A stretch of DNA of 64,000 nucleotides from Rhodospirillales bacterium (lineage in GTDB: Bacteria; Pseudomonadota; Alphaproteobacteria; Rhodospirillales; Casp-alpha2). Below, in pieces: positions 8,681 to 17,454 of this stretch (positions within the stretch are counted from its first letter, which is position 1; every line of letters starts with the position of its first letter). The notes under the pieces are model-generated. The model worked only from the letters and a program-made list of their open reading frames with translations. It did not search any database and had not been told where the DNA came from. The DNA lies in contig JAEPMA010000007.1 of the NCBI GenBank assembly GCA_017644185.1, positions 1 to 64,000 on the forward strand. The letters run 5' to 3'. A program made the translations under genes and the position numbers.

Positions 8681-8696
8681 TGTGATGGAAATCACA
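8681..8696. promoter_or_regulatory. Perfect CRP-type palindrome
   Basis: TGTGATGGAAATCACA has the TGTGA-N6-TCACA form of a CRP/FNR-superfamily binding site. It lies in the divergent spacer, 62 bases from the M24 peptidase start and 146 from the DUF1127 start. A TTGACA hexamer follows at 8700-8705, but no convincing -10 box is spaced from it. Which regulator binds is inference. Confidence 0.6.
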
Positions 8697-8744
8697 CGTT
8701 TGACATGCGCATAAAGCATGGCTGGTCCGCGAAAATGGCGCTTT

Positions 8745-8755
8745 TTGCAGTGCAA
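8745..8755. promoter_or_regulatory. PhaR-type box TTGCAGTGCAA before the DUF1127 gene
   Basis: The 11-mer TTGCAGTGCAA is identical to the box at 38592-38602 between phaC and phaA and to the reverse complement of the one at 36943-36953 before phaR. It lies 87 bases upstream of the DUF1127 start. TGCA-rich palindromes are known targets of PhaR-family repressors. Confidence 0.55.
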
Positions 8756-8841
8756 CATCGGGCGTATACCGATCACAGAAACAAGGGCGACGCGGACAGA
8801 GATGCGCCGGCCTGATCTTCCAGAACGAAGGAACAGGTAAG

Positions 8842-9210
8842 ATGACCAAGAATGACACAGCGACCGCCGGTTTGCCGCTTTTTGAAATGAACCGGACCGT
8901 CACCGACGAAGACGTGCAGGCGATCCTCCTTAAGGCGAAGGAAATGCGCACCGCCGCTGTCGCCGACATGCTGAAGATGGCCTTTCAGCCGCTGAAGAAC
9001 GCGTTCCGTGCCCGCCGCACCGCCCGTTCGCTGAGCGGTCTCTCGGACGCCGTCCTTGCCGACATCGGCATCGAACGCGAGCAGATTCCGTCGATCAGCA
9101 AGGCGCTGGCCAAAGGCGCCTTTGCCCAGCCGACCGCGGAAGTGACCGTGATCCAGCCGGCCGTCACCAAGATCGACGACCGTCAGCCGGAACTGCCGCT
9201 CGCGGCCTAA
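8842..9210 (+). CDS. DUF1127 domain protein
   Basis: Protein of 122 aa. The middle carries the DUF1127 motif: a basic, Arg-rich helix (AFRARRTARSLSGL) followed by SDAVLADIGIEREQI. DUF1127 proteins are small; many are under 60 aa, and long ones with an N-terminal extension like this occur in alphaproteobacteria. Some short members bind RNA and affect phosphate or carbon physiology; for this one the role is unknown. AGGTAAG precedes the ATG. The upstream region holds a CRP-type palindrome and a PhaR-type box, which would tie it to carbon-storage control. A strong terminator follows. Confidence 0.88.
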   Translation: MTKNDTATAGLPLFEMNRTVTDEDVQAILLKAKEMRTAAVADMLKMAFQPLKNAFRARRTARSLSGLSDAVLADIGIEREQIPSISKALAKGAFAQPTAEVTVIQPAVTKIDDRQPELPLAA

Positions 9211-9264
9211 CCGCAACAAACATATATCGTTCGTCAGGTTTCCTCCCAGACCAAACGACGATCC

Positions 9265-9302
9265 AAACGGCGGCCTCCCCCTCCCGGAGCCGCCGTTTTT
9301 CT
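9265..9302 (+). terminator. Rho-independent terminator of the DUF1127 gene
   Basis: Ten-base perfect stem AAACGGCGGC (9265-9274) / GCCGCCGTTT (9289-9298) followed by TTTTCTTT. Confidence 0.85.
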
Positions 9303-9319
9303 TTGCACACTCTATACCA

Positions 9320-9440
9320 GCCGCTTTCCCGGGCGAGAGGCCCTCCGGCGGCGAGACCCGGGACCCATGCCTGCGTTTACGCTATGCGGATGAATAGGTC
9401 CCGGCGCGGCCCTGCGGCCGTCCGGGAAACGACGATCAGC
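9320..9440. repeat. Dispersed repeat, family G (second copy)
   Basis: GC-rich imperfect palindromes, including CCCGGGCGAG / CGAGACCCGGG and an end resembling that of the copy at 6160-6283 (GGCCCTGCGG then GTCCGGGAAAC). It fills most of the gene-free stretch between the DUF1127 gene and the lipoprotein gene. Confidence 0.6.
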
Positions 9441-9461
9441 TAGCGGTTGAGAGTGCGGAAA

Positions 9462-9806
9462 CTACTTCGAAATCGGCACGTAACCGAGCCTGCGCATACA
9501 ATCTGCGAAGGCCTTGTCCTGGTATTTCTGAAGCCGGTACTTGCTCATCGACGAATTGAAGCTCGACGTCCCCCCACTGATGTTGTCGCTGGGGGCGCCC
9601 ATCGCCGGCAGACCGGCTTCGCGTTCCATCTCGCGGCGCGCATAGCGTCGGCACTCGCCGAAATCGGCGGCCCACTCTTCTTTGGGGAGGGTCGGGTGTT
9701 GCCAGTTCACGTTGGCGTTCCGTTGCGTGCAACCGGAAATCCCGCTGGTAAAGGCGACGGCGGCACCGAGCATGACGAGGCTATAGCGGATCATGCGCCC
9801 TCTCAT
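9462..9806 (-). CDS. Putative lipoprotein, unknown function
   Basis: Protein of 114 aa. The N-terminal hydrophobic stretch ends in ISGC, a lipobox, so it should be lipid-anchored in the cell envelope. The mature part has three more Cys or Cys-pair positions (GECRRYARRE and ADCMRRLGY), a pattern often seen in small periplasmic helical-hairpin proteins. Its ATG overlaps the stop of the tlpA-like gene (ATGA), so the two are co-translated; the Cys residues may be substrates of that thioredoxin-like protein (inference). No family recognised. Confidence 0.75.
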   Translation of the reverse strand: MRGRMIRYSLVMLGAAVAFTSGISGCTQRNANVNWQHPTLPKEEWAADFGECRRYARREMEREAGLPAMGAPSDNISGGTSSFNSSMSKYRLQKYQDKAFADCMRRLGYVPISK

Positions 9807-10393
9807 GACCGCTCCGGGCCGATGCAGCGTTTCAGGAATGCCACGCTTTCGGGCGATTCGTATTTGAACAAGCCGACGATGCGCGCCACTTCGCGGCCCT
9901 TCGGGTCGATGAGAAGGGTCGTCGGCAGACCGCGGATTTTCAGGGTGCTGCCGTCTTTGGCAGTGGCGACAAGGGATTCCAGGTTCTTGATCTCAAGGCG
10001 TTTATAAAAATCGCCAACCGCCTTGTGCCCGCCCCGGTCCATCGAGACGGCGATGACGTCGATCCCGGCGGGGGCGAGCTCTTTCTTGATGTGATCCAGT
10101 TCCGGCATCTCGCGCACGCACGGTGCGCACCACGTCGCCCAGAAGTTGACGAGGACACCGCGCCCTTTGAATTCGGCGAGCGTCTTCTCCCCACCATCCG
10201 GGGTCGAGAACGCGACTTCGGGTGGGATATCTGCGGTGTCGTTGACCGTGAGCGCCTTGAACGCCTTCCCATCCGCTTCGCAGCGTTCTTGATGATCGCT
10301 TGCAAGCGCAGGAGATATAAGGGAAAACACGCCGACAAGCGCGAGCGCGGGGATCGTTCGTTTGAGATGGTGGCTGAAAGGCCCGTCTTGCAT
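9803..10393 (-). CDS. tlpA: TlpA-like thioredoxin-fold thiol-disulfide reductase
   Basis: Protein of 196 aa. An N-terminal hydrophobic segment (ALALVGVFSLISPALA) is a signal peptide or anchor; the rest is a thioredoxin fold of the TlpA/ResA type with the active-site motif WATWCAPC and the cis-Pro region GLPTTLLIDPKG. It should keep periplasmic Cys residues reduced, for instance during cytochrome or metalloprotein assembly. It is divergent from argH with a 57-base spacer, an arrangement I regard as common in Rhodospirillales. It is followed by the coupled lipoprotein gene. Confidence 0.9.
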   Translation of the reverse strand: MQDGPFSHHLKRTIPALALVGVFSLISPALASDHQERCEADGKAFKALTVNDTADIPPEVAFSTPDGGEKTLAEFKGRGVLVNFWATWCAPCVREMPELDHIKKELAPAGIDVIAVSMDRGGHKAVGDFYKRLEIKNLESLVATAKDGSTLKIRGLPTTLLIDPKGREVARIVGLFKYESPESVAFLKRCIGPERS

Positions 10394-10450
10394 CGGATAT
10401 CCTCGTATTTAAGCTTCAGACATATTTAGGGCGATGAAGGCAGGAATGCC

Positions 10451-11872
10451 ATGACCGAGAAAAAGAACGAGAACAAACCGGACGGCGCCGAAGGCACCAG
10501 CACCATGTGGGGCGGGCGTTTTTCGGCCGGGCCGTCGGCGGTCATGGAAGCCATCAACGCCTCCATCGGGTTCGATAAAAAGCTCTATGCGCAGGATATC
10601 GCGGGCTCCAAGGCGCACGCCCGGATGCTGGCGGATCAGGGGATTATCTCGGGTGATGACGCAAAGGCGATCATCAAGGGCTTGGGCGACATCCAATCCG
10701 AGATCGAAAGCGGTGACTTCGAATTCAAACCCCAGCTCGAGGATATCCACATGAACGTGGAATCCCGGTTGCGCGAGTTGATCGGCGACGCGGCGGGCCG
10801 GCTGCACACGGCGCGCTCAAGAAACGACCAGGTCGCGACGGATCTGAAATTATGGGTGCGCGACGCCCTCGACGGGCTCGACCGCGATATCAAGGCGCTG
10901 CAGGTCGCGCTGATCGATCAGGCGGAAAAGCACGCCGCCAGCGTCATGCCGGGCTTCACCCACATGCAGACGGCGCAGCCGGTGACATTGGGTCATCATC
11001 TGCTGGCGTATGTCGAGATGTTGGGCCGCGACCGCTCGCGTGTCACGGATGCGCGGAAACGGATGAACGAAAGCCCCCTCGGCGCCGCGGCGCTTGCCGG
11101 CACGTCGTTCCCGATCGACCGGGAAAAGACGGCGAAAGCCCTCGGCTTCGACCGGCCGGCGGCGAACTCCCTCGACGCGGTTTCGGACCGGGACTTCGCG
11201 ATGGAGTACATGAGCGTGGCGTCGATCTCCGCGGTGCATCTGTCGAGACTGGCCGAAGAGATCGTGCTCTGGTGCTCGGATCAGTTCGGCTACGTCAGAT
11301 TATCCGACGAGTTTTCGACCGGCAGCTCGATCATGCCGCAGAAAAGGAATCCCGACGCCGCCGAATTGGTGCGCGCCAAGGCTGGGCGCGTGATCGGCAT
11401 GCTGAACGCGTTGATGATCGTCATGAAGGGCCTGCCCATGACCTATGGGAAGGACATGCAGGACGACAAGGAGCCGGTGTTCGAGGTCGCCGACACCATG
11501 GCGCTGTCGCTCGCCGCCATGACCGGCATGATCGAGGGCGCGGTGTTCAACGAAGCGCGCATGAAACAAGACGCGGGCAAGGGATTTTCGACCGCGACCG
11601 ATCTCGCCGACTGGCTGGTCAGAACGTTGGCGATGCCGTTCCGCGATGCCCATCACGTGACCGGCGCGTTGGTCAAGATGGCCGAACAAAGGGGCTGCGG
11701 TCTCGAAGATCTCTCACTCGACGACATGCGCTCGGTCGAGAAGGGGATCACGGAAGACGTGTTCGGGGTTCTGGGGGTCGATAATTCGGTCGCCAGCCGT
11801 AGAAGTTTTGGTGGGACGGCCCCCGAAAACGTCGCGTTTCAGGTCAAAGACGCGCGTAAACGCTGGCTCTGA
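10451..11872 (+). CDS. argH: Argininosuccinate lyase
   Basis: Protein of 473 aa, full length. It splits argininosuccinate to arginine and fumarate, the last step of arginine synthesis, in the cytosol. Seen: MWGGRF at the N-terminus, [10 protein letters not shown] in the first conserved region, [12 protein letters not shown], and the fumarase/aspartase superfamily signature [12 protein letters not shown] containing the catalytic serine loop. The ATG follows a weak GGCAGG site. The N-terminal 18 residues are charged and longer than in E. coli. No terminator was seen downstream; the next gene starts after 186 bases. Confidence 0.97.
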   Translation: MTEKKNENKPDGAEGTSTMWGGRFSAGPSAVMEAINASIGFDKKLYAQDIAGSKAHARMLADQGIISGDDAKAIIKGLGDIQSEIESGDFEFKPQLEDIHMNVESRLRELIGDAAGRLHTARSRNDQVATDLKLWVRDALDGLDRDIKALQVALIDQAEKHAASVMPGFTHMQTAQPVTLGHHLLAYVEMLGRDRSRVTDARKRMNESPLGAAALAGTSFPIDREKTAKALGFDRPAANSLDAVSDRDFAMEYMSVASISAVHLSRLAEEIVLWCSDQFGYVRLSDEFSTGSSIMPQKRNPDAAELVRAKAGRVIGMLNALMIVMKGLPMTYGKDMQDDKEPVFEVADTMALSLAAMTGMIEGAVFNEARMKQDAGKGFSTATDLADWLVRTLAMPFRDAHHVTGALVKMAEQRGCGLEDLSLDDMRSVEKGITEDVFGVLGVDNSVASRRSFGGTAPENVAFQVKDARKRWL

Positions 11873-12058
11873 GCGGCCATTTTCCGCGATTTCCGTTCGG
11901 TAACAATATTTCGTTCGGCGATACCCGTTTCTTAATTGATGACGATGTTCCGGATCCGTTCATAACGATCTGGCGTATTTCGCGTATTCGTTTGCAATCA
12001 AGGCGCGGCCACCTAGGTGGTTGAGTGCAAACGATTTTTATCAGCGAGGCAATTTTTT

Positions 12059-12346
12059 ATGAGTACGAAACAGGCATATCAGCAGAAGATTCAGGCGCAG
12101 CTAGACGAGTGGTCCGCCGAAATCGACAAGCTCCGTGCCAAGGCGGATAAGGCCGACGCCGAAGCTGAAATCGCGCTCAACCGCGAAGTCGACAACCTGC
12201 GCGACAAGAAGAACCAGGCCCGCGAAAAGCTGGACGAACTCTCGTCCGCCGGCGAAGGGGCCTGGGAAGACCTCAAGACCGGCGTCGATGCGGCCAGCAC
12301 CCAACTGGGTCAGGCACTTCGCTCGGCGCAGTCCCGCTTTAACTGA
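12059..12346 (+). CDS. Small cytoplasmic coiled-coil protein
   Basis: Protein of 95 aa, almost entirely one long amphipathic helix rich in Lys, Glu and Ala, with heptad spacing from about residue 5 to 62 and then AWEDLKTGVDAASTQL. No signal peptide. It resembles small coiled-coil proteins often annotated in proteobacteria, with no known function. The ATG at 12059 is preceded by GCGAGG; the frame is open further upstream but without helical character. The next gene codes for a secreted protein whose C-terminal part is similar, so the two look like paralogues directed to different compartments. Confidence 0.8.
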   Translation: MSTKQAYQQKIQAQLDEWSAEIDKLRAKADKADAEAEIALNREVDNLRDKKNQAREKLDELSSAGEGAWEDLKTGVDAASTQLGQALRSAQSRFN

Positions 12347-12446
12347 TCAGAACCGAATTCCCCCAACGCGTGGCCGCGTCCCCAGGGTCGCACCTTTGGC
12401 CGCGCCTGATTTCGCACGTCCAATTCATAGTGAAAGGAGACCGAAA

Positions 12447-12908
12447 ATGACTTTCCGTTTACCGATTTATGCCGCCGCTACCGCGCTTGTTCTGGCGGGT
12501 CAGCCGATCCACACGGCGATGGCCGACAATCAGGATTACAGCGTCGAAGAGATCAAGCAGGACACCTCCGAACTTCTGACGTCGCTTAAGGAATACAGCG
12601 TCGAGCAGAAGGAAGAAGCCGTCGACGCGGTCGAGGACTCCCTCGACGAGATCGACGACCGGATGGTCGAACTGCAAGCCCGGATCGATGAGAACTGGGA
12701 CGACATGAGCGATGCAACCCGCGAAAAATCTCACAAAGCCATGGCGGCCCTTCGTGAACAGCGGGCCGAAGTCGCCAACTGGTTCGACGACATGAAAGCC
12801 AGCAGCAAGGAAGCGTGGGGCGACGTGAAGGACGGATTTTCGGACGCCTATAACGACATGTCCGACGCCTGGAACGATGCCGAGCGCGAGCTCAGCAGCT
12901 CCTCGTAA
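12447..12908 (+). CDS. Secreted coiled-coil protein, paralogue of the preceding gene
   Basis: Protein of 153 aa. Residues 1 to about 27 are a cleavable signal peptide (hydrophobic core AAATALVLAGQ, cleavage near AMA-DN), so it acts in the periplasm or outside. The rest is acidic and helical with repeated DD, DE and W residues. It ends with AWGDVKDGFSDAYNDM, which lines up with AWEDLKTG in the upstream cytoplasmic protein. A good AAAGGAG site precedes the ATG. A strong terminator follows, so this gene probably closes the short transcript begun at the previous gene. No function recognised. Confidence 0.8.
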   Translation: MTFRLPIYAAATALVLAGQPIHTAMADNQDYSVEEIKQDTSELLTSLKEYSVEQKEEAVDAVEDSLDEIDDRMVELQARIDENWDDMSDATREKSHKAMAALREQRAEVANWFDDMKASSKEAWGDVKDGFSDAYNDMSDAWNDAERELSSSS

Positions 12909-12952
12909 CCGATTGAACTTTTCGCGGCCATCGCGTGCCGCGCGAAAAACCG

Positions 12953-12982
12953 GCCGGCGGCGCTTGTCGCCGGCCTTTTTTG
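12953..12982 (+). terminator. Rho-independent terminator
   Basis: Perfect 8-bp stem GGCCGGCG (12953-12960) / CGCCGGCC (12969-12976) followed by six T. Confidence 0.85.
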
Positions 12983-13062
12983 TCCGCCGCACAGTGATTT
13001 AGGGATAATGCTCCCGCGAATGTGTCTGGACCCTTGAAAGGGTTGGCGACTAGTATGATGTG

Positions 13063-13329
13063 ATGAAAACGAGCGAGTTGATCAGGCGTTGGCCGCTGGT
13101 CTTGTTGCTGGCTGCGGTCGTTTCCGGATGCGGTGTCAAATCGACGCCGAAGTTCCCGGACGGCAGCACGTATCCGCGCACGTATCCGGCGCCGACGGCC
13201 GACACGGTAGCGCCCGCGCCCCAGTCCCGGCCGGCACCGGTGGGGACGACGACGGATACGCGCCGCCGCGATCCGAGCACGGGATTTTATTCGCCGCCAC
13301 CCGCGGCGACGGACATTCAATCGAAGTAG
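13063..13329 (+). CDS. lptM: LptM-like small lipoprotein
   Basis: Protein of 88 aa with a short signal peptide ending in VVSGCGVKSTP; lipidation at that Cys would give CGVKSTPKFPDG. This matches the LptM (YifL) pattern: lipidated Cys, Gly, then a Lys- and Pro-rich short mature region. In E. coli LptM helps disulfide maturation of the LPS translocon LptD, and its gene lies next to dapF, close to lysine-synthesis genes, as here next to lysA. The tail is Pro/Thr rich and probably disordered. ATG 13063 and GTG 13060 are both possible starts. Confidence 0.75.
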   Translation: MKTSELIRRWPLVLLLAAVVSGCGVKSTPKFPDGSTYPRTYPAPTADTVAPAPQSRPAPVGTTTDTRRRDPSTGFYSPPPAATDIQSK

Positions 13330-13372
13330 GCCGCCGGACATGGCGCCTGGGTTTTGACGGCAAGGAGCGGAC

Positions 13373-14674
13373 GTGGATCATTTCAACTACCGGAACGGTG
13401 AACTGTACGCCGAGGACGTTCGCGTCGCCGATATCGCGGACGCCGTCGGGACGCCGTTCTATTGCTATTCCACCGCGACCCTGACGCGCCACTATACGGT
13501 TTTCGACGAAGCTCTTTCAGGCGTCGATCACCAGGTTTATTTCGCGGTCAAGGCGAACGGCAACATTGGCGTCCTGGCGACGCTGGCGCAGCTGGGCGCG
13601 GGGGCGGATATCGTGTCCGCGGGCGAGATGCAGCGCGCCGTTGCGGCGGGGATTCCGGCATCAAAGATCGTCTTTTCCGGGGTGGGGAAGACCGCGGCCG
13701 AACTGAAAGCCGCGCTTGCCGCCGGCGTCCATCAAATCAACGTCGAATCGCAACCCGAACTGCACAGCTTGTCCGAGATCGCGACTTCGATGGGCGTGAC
13801 GGCGCCGATCGCGATCCGGGTCAATCCGGATGTCGATGCGAAAACCCACAAAAAGATCACGACCGGTCTCAGCGAGAACAAGTTCGGCATCGCCTGGGAA
13901 CAGGCCGAAAGCGTGTTCGCTGAAGCGGCGAAGCTTCCAGGTATCGATGTCGTCGGCGTTGCCGTTCACATCGGCTCGCAGTTGACCGACCTCACCCCTT
14001 ACAAAGCCGCTTATGAGAAAGTGCGCGGTTTGGTCGAAACACTCCGCGCGCAGGGCCATGATATTCGTGTCGTCGATCTTGGTGGCGGGTTGGGCATCCC
14101 CTATGACGCCGAAAACCCGCCGAGCCCGGCGGCGTACGGGAGTATGGTCAAGGACGTGATGGACGGTATCGGCTGCAAGCTGGCGTTCGAACCCGGCCGC
14201 ATGATCTGCGGCAACGCGGGGATATTGGTGAGCAGCGTCGTTTATCTGAAACAGGGTGTCGACCGCTCGTTCCTGATCGTGGACGCCGCCATGAACGACC
14301 TGATCCGCCCCGCCATGTATGACGCCCACCACACCGTGGTGCCGGTCAAGGAACCGCGTTCCGGCGACAATATGGCGCCGGTCGATATCGTCGGGCCGAT
14401 CTGCGAATCCGGCGATACTTTCGCCAAGGAACGCCTGATGCCGGCCGTCGAAGCGGGTGAGCTTGTCGCGTTCCGCTCCGCCGGCGCCTATGGGGCGGTG
14501 ATGTCGTCGACCTACAACGGCCGCGACCTGATCCCCGAAGTGCTGGTCAACGGCGCCGACTATGCGGTCGTCGCCGAACGGCTTAGGATTGAAAGCGTGA
14601 TGGACCGGGAGCGCGTGCCGGAATGGCTTTCCGCGCCCTTGCCGGGTGACATGCCCAGGGAGGCCAGTGGATGA
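13373..14674 (+). CDS. lysA: Diaminopimelate decarboxylase
   Basis: Protein of 433 aa, full length. It decarboxylates meso-diaminopimelate to lysine with PLP. Seen: the PLP lysine at residue 60 in YFAVKANGN, the glycine-rich phosphate-binding segment LGGGLGI, EPGR, and the substrate-binding CESGDTFAKER. The start is GTG 13373, supported by AAGGAG 5-6 bases upstream and by a normal N-terminus (DHFNYRNGELY). It lies downstream of lptM and overlaps the TIGR02302 gene by ATGA. Confidence 0.97.
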   Translation: MDHFNYRNGELYAEDVRVADIADAVGTPFYCYSTATLTRHYTVFDEALSGVDHQVYFAVKANGNIGVLATLAQLGAGADIVSAGEMQRAVAAGIPASKIVFSGVGKTAAELKAALAAGVHQINVESQPELHSLSEIATSMGVTAPIAIRVNPDVDAKTHKKITTGLSENKFGIAWEQAESVFAEAAKLPGIDVVGVAVHIGSQLTDLTPYKAAYEKVRGLVETLRAQGHDIRVVDLGGGLGIPYDAENPPSPAAYGSMVKDVMDGIGCKLAFEPGRMICGNAGILVSSVVYLKQGVDRSFLIVDAAMNDLIRPAMYDAHHTVVPVKEPRSGDNMAPVDIVGPICESGDTFAKERLMPAVEAGELVAFRSAGAYGAVMSSTYNGRDLIPEVLVNGADYAVVAERLRIESVMDRERVPEWLSAPLPGDMPREASG

Positions 14675-17319
14675 CGGAAACCCCCGAGAAGACGCAGGAC
14701 GGCGTCTCCCGATTGTCGAACGCACTGCAGGCCGCGGTGCTGGCAATCCGCTGGGAACGTCTTTGGCGTGTTCTCTGGGCACCTGTTGCCGTCATCATCC
14801 TGTTTATCGGCGTCGCTCTGACGGACGTCCTGCCGGCGCTCCCAGATGCACTTCACGGTATCCTCTTGGCGCTGATCGCGGTTCTTTTCGGGTTCTCCGT
14901 CAAGGGTATGACGTCCGCCTTCGGTCCGGTTTCGGGCGCCGAGGCGGCACGCCGGGTCGAGGCCGCGTCGGGCCTCAAACACCGGCCGCTGACGGCGCTG
15001 TTCGACCGGCCCGCGCAAGACAAGCTCTCCGCAGACGGTAGGATTTTGTGGCAGGCGCACATCGAGCGCGCGTTGAAACAGACCGAAAACCTGGCCTATC
15101 CCTCTCCCAAACCCGGGGTTGCCGGGATCGACCGGCTCGGACTCCGGTTCATGCCGGTCCTCGTGCTTTTCGTCGGCGTCCTGATGGGGGGCGCGGAACC
15201 GGTCGAGCGGGTGCTTCGCGCCCTCAACCCGATGGGCGGGGGGAACGGTTCGGCTGTCGTCTCGATGGATTTGTGGATTACACCCCCGGCGTATACCGGA
15301 TTGGCGCCGACCGTCTTCAACGGGATCGGCCGGCCGCCTGAGAAAACAGATAAATCCGACGCAGACCCCCTGGCGCCCAGTGCGGCGGCGCGCCCGACCC
15401 TGATCGTGCCGGTGGGATCGCAGATACTGGTCCATGCCACCGACGCTCCGGCGGCGCCAACGTTGGGATTGGGGGAAGACCGCTTCGCGCTCGCGAAACT
15501 CGGTGATCAATCGAGTACGTCTTATAAACTCGAGATGGCGGTCGACGCCGCATCGACAGGGGCGGCGACGCTCAACCTGGGGATCGGCAACGACACACTG
15601 GCCGAATGGCCGGTCGTGGTGGCCGGCGACACGCCCCCCATGATCGAGTTCGAGCAGGCGCCGTCCAGACAACGCGACACCCAGCTTCAGGTGGTCTACC
15701 TCGCGTCCGACGATTACGGGGTCAAGCAGATCGAGATGACGATCCGCCGTCCGAATGGCAAGCCGGTACCGGGTGGTGAGGACGAAATCCGTGTCGAAGT
15801 GCCCTTGTCCGGCGATCGCCGCGACATCAAGGCCACGCATCTCAGGGATTTCTCAGCGCACCCGTGGGCCGGGCTGCCGGTGCAGGTGAAACTGATCGCC
15901 GAGGACACGGCAGGACAGGTGACCGAGACCGACGGTGTCGAGGTCGTTTTACCGGAACGCATCTTCAATCATCCCGTCGCCCGTGAGCTTGCCGAGGCGC
16001 GCAAGATCCTCAACGACGCGGACCGGGAAATGATGGAGATCATCGCCAATAATCTTCATGAGTTGTCGCTCTATCCGAAACGCTTCTTCGACGACACGGT
16101 GGCGTTCCTGGCGATCCGGGGTGCGGCCAACCGGCTGGGTTATGCCGACGGCACCGACGTCGTTCCCGGCGTGCAGCGCCTTTTGTGGGAGACCGCGCTC
16201 CGCATCGAGGACGGCGAGTTCGCCCTCGCCGAGGCCGACCTGATGCGTCTTCAGGAAGAGGCGATGCAGGCGCTCAGGGACGGCAAGCTGGGTGAAGAAC
16301 TCGACCAGGTGATGCGTGAACTGCAGGAAGCGATGGACCGCTACATGCAGGCGCTGGTCGACCGCTTACAGGAAATGGGTCTCGACGAACTCCCGCAGAT
16401 GCCCGACCAGTCGCAGATGCAGACCCAGGATATCCAGGAGATGCTGGATAAGATCAGGGAGCTGGCCGAGACCGGCAACCGCGAGGCCGCCGAACAGATG
16501 CTGGCGCAGATGCAGCAGATGCTGGAACAACTCCGCCAGGGTCTGAAGATGCAGCAGTCGAACCCGGCGATGGCGGAAGCCAAGAAGCTGATGGACGGGC
16601 TGCGCTCGCTGACCCAGGACCAGCAGGAACTCCTCGACCGTACATTCCAGGAGGGTCTGAGCCGCCAGACCCAGCGCCCGCCCAGATTGGGCAATCAGGG
16701 ACAGATGGGCCGGCAGCAGCAACAGGGCCAACAGCAGGGTCAACAGCAGGGCCAGCAACAGGGCCAGCAACAAGGTCAGCAAGGTCAACAGGGCGAAAGC
16801 GGCCAACAGGCCGGCCAACAGGGGGCGCCGACACAGGCGCAGCAGGACGCCCTCAGGAAGCGTCTGGGCGAGTTGATGATGCAGATGGACGAGCTGATGG
16901 GCCAGATTCCGGATAACCTGGGCCGCGCCGAACAGCAGATGGATCAGTCGGGCCGCAATCTCGGGAAGGGTGAACTTTCCGATTCCGCGCGCAACCAGAC
17001 GCAGGCACTGGAAGAACTCAGAAGCGCCACCAACCAGATGTCGCAGATGCTGGCGCAACAATTCGGTCAGCAGCTTGGCGTCACCAGCGGTACGCGCTCG
17101 ATGCCCGGCCGGGAAGGCCAGTTCGACCCGTTCGGACGGCGCAACACCAACGAGAACGGTCAGGGCGCCGCGGTCGAGGATTCGGACGTCTCGGTGCCGA
17201 ACCGCATGGAGATGCGCCGCGCCCGCGAAATTCTCGACGAACTCCGCCGCCGTGCCGGCGAGCGCAATCGCCCGCAACTCGAACTCGATTACATCGACCG
17301 GCTTCTGGATATTTTCTGA
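14671..17319 (+). CDS. TIGR02302 / DUF4175 membrane protein with Gln-rich region
   Basis: Protein of 882 aa. Seen: two closely spaced membrane segments within the first 75 residues (VAVIILFIGVAL and LHGILLALIAVLFGF), a third at about 160 (FMPVLVLFVGVLMG), a large domain probably periplasmic, then long amphipathic helices rich in Gln, Met and Glu. From about residue 675 to 730 there is a low-complexity run built from QQGQ units. This layout is that of the alphaproteobacterial TIGR02302 family, found next to lysA; function unknown. It is translationally coupled to lysA. The repeat tract is coded by near-identical CAACAGGGC-type codons and could vary in length between strains. Confidence 0.88.
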   Translation: MTETPEKTQDGVSRLSNALQAAVLAIRWERLWRVLWAPVAVIILFIGVALTDVLPALPDALHGILLALIAVLFGFSVKGMTSAFGPVSGAEAARRVEAASGLKHRPLTALFDRPAQDKLSADGRILWQAHIERALKQTENLAYPSPKPGVAGIDRLGLRFMPVLVLFVGVLMGGAEPVERVLRALNPMGGGNGSAVVSMDLWITPPAYTGLAPTVFNGIGRPPEKTDKSDADPLAPSAAARPTLIVPVGSQILVHATDAPAAPTLGLGEDRFALAKLGDQSSTSYKLEMAVDAASTGAATLNLGIGNDTLAEWPVVVAGDTPPMIEFEQAPSRQRDTQLQVVYLASDDYGVKQIEMTIRRPNGKPVPGGEDEIRVEVPLSGDRRDIKATHLRDFSAHPWAGLPVQVKLIAEDTAGQVTETDGVEVVLPERIFNHPVARELAEARKILNDADREMMEIIANNLHELSLYPKRFFDDTVAFLAIRGAANRLGYADGTDVVPGVQRLLWETALRIEDGEFALAEADLMRLQEEAMQALRDGKLGEELDQVMRELQEAMDRYMQALVDRLQEMGLDELPQMPDQSQMQTQDIQEMLDKIRELAETGNREAAEQMLAQMQQMLEQLRQGLKMQQSNPAMAEAKKLMDGLRSLTQDQQELLDRTFQEGLSRQTQRPPRLGNQGQMGRQQQQGQQQGQQQGQQQGQQQGQQGQQGESGQQAGQQGAPTQAQQDALRKRLGELMMQMDELMGQIPDNLGRAEQQMDQSGRNLGKGELSDSARNQTQALEELRSATNQMSQMLAQQFGQQLGVTSGTRSMPGREGQFDPFGRRNTNENGQGAAVEDSDVSVPNRMEMRRAREILDELRRRAGERNRPQLELDYIDRLLDIF

Positions 17320-17339
17320 GCGGACCTCGCGAGGAAAGT

Positions 17340-17435
17340 CCCCTCACCCGGCGCTGCGCGCCACCCTCTCCCCCGGGAGAGGGGCATGAATACCTGCGTT
17401 CCTTCTCCCTTTGGGAGAAGGACAGGATGAGGGGC
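17340..17435. repeat. Dispersed palindromic repeat, family F
   Basis: Starts CCCCTCACCCGGCGCTGCGC, with inner inverted arms CCCTCTCCCCCGGGAGAGGG and CCTTCTCCC / GGGAGAAGG, and ends GGATGAGGGG. It lies between two convergent genes and may help to end their transcripts (inference). Confidence 0.8.
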
Positions 17436-17454
17436 TACAGCAAAGATTGAGAGC

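Noticed and set aside
8736-8749. Possible sigma-54 promoter (TGGCGC then TTGCA)
   Set aside because: Only 8 bases separate GG and GC; sigma-54 promoters need 10. The TTGCA belongs to the PhaR-type palindrome.
11873-12058. EcfG (general stress) promoter before the coiled-coil pair
   Set aside because: GGTAAC is present near 11900, but no CGTT lies 16-18 bases downstream.
16695-16860. CRISPR-like or microsatellite array
   Set aside because: The repeats are in-frame codons for a QQGQ tract inside the TIGR02302 protein; units are irregular and no spacers exist.
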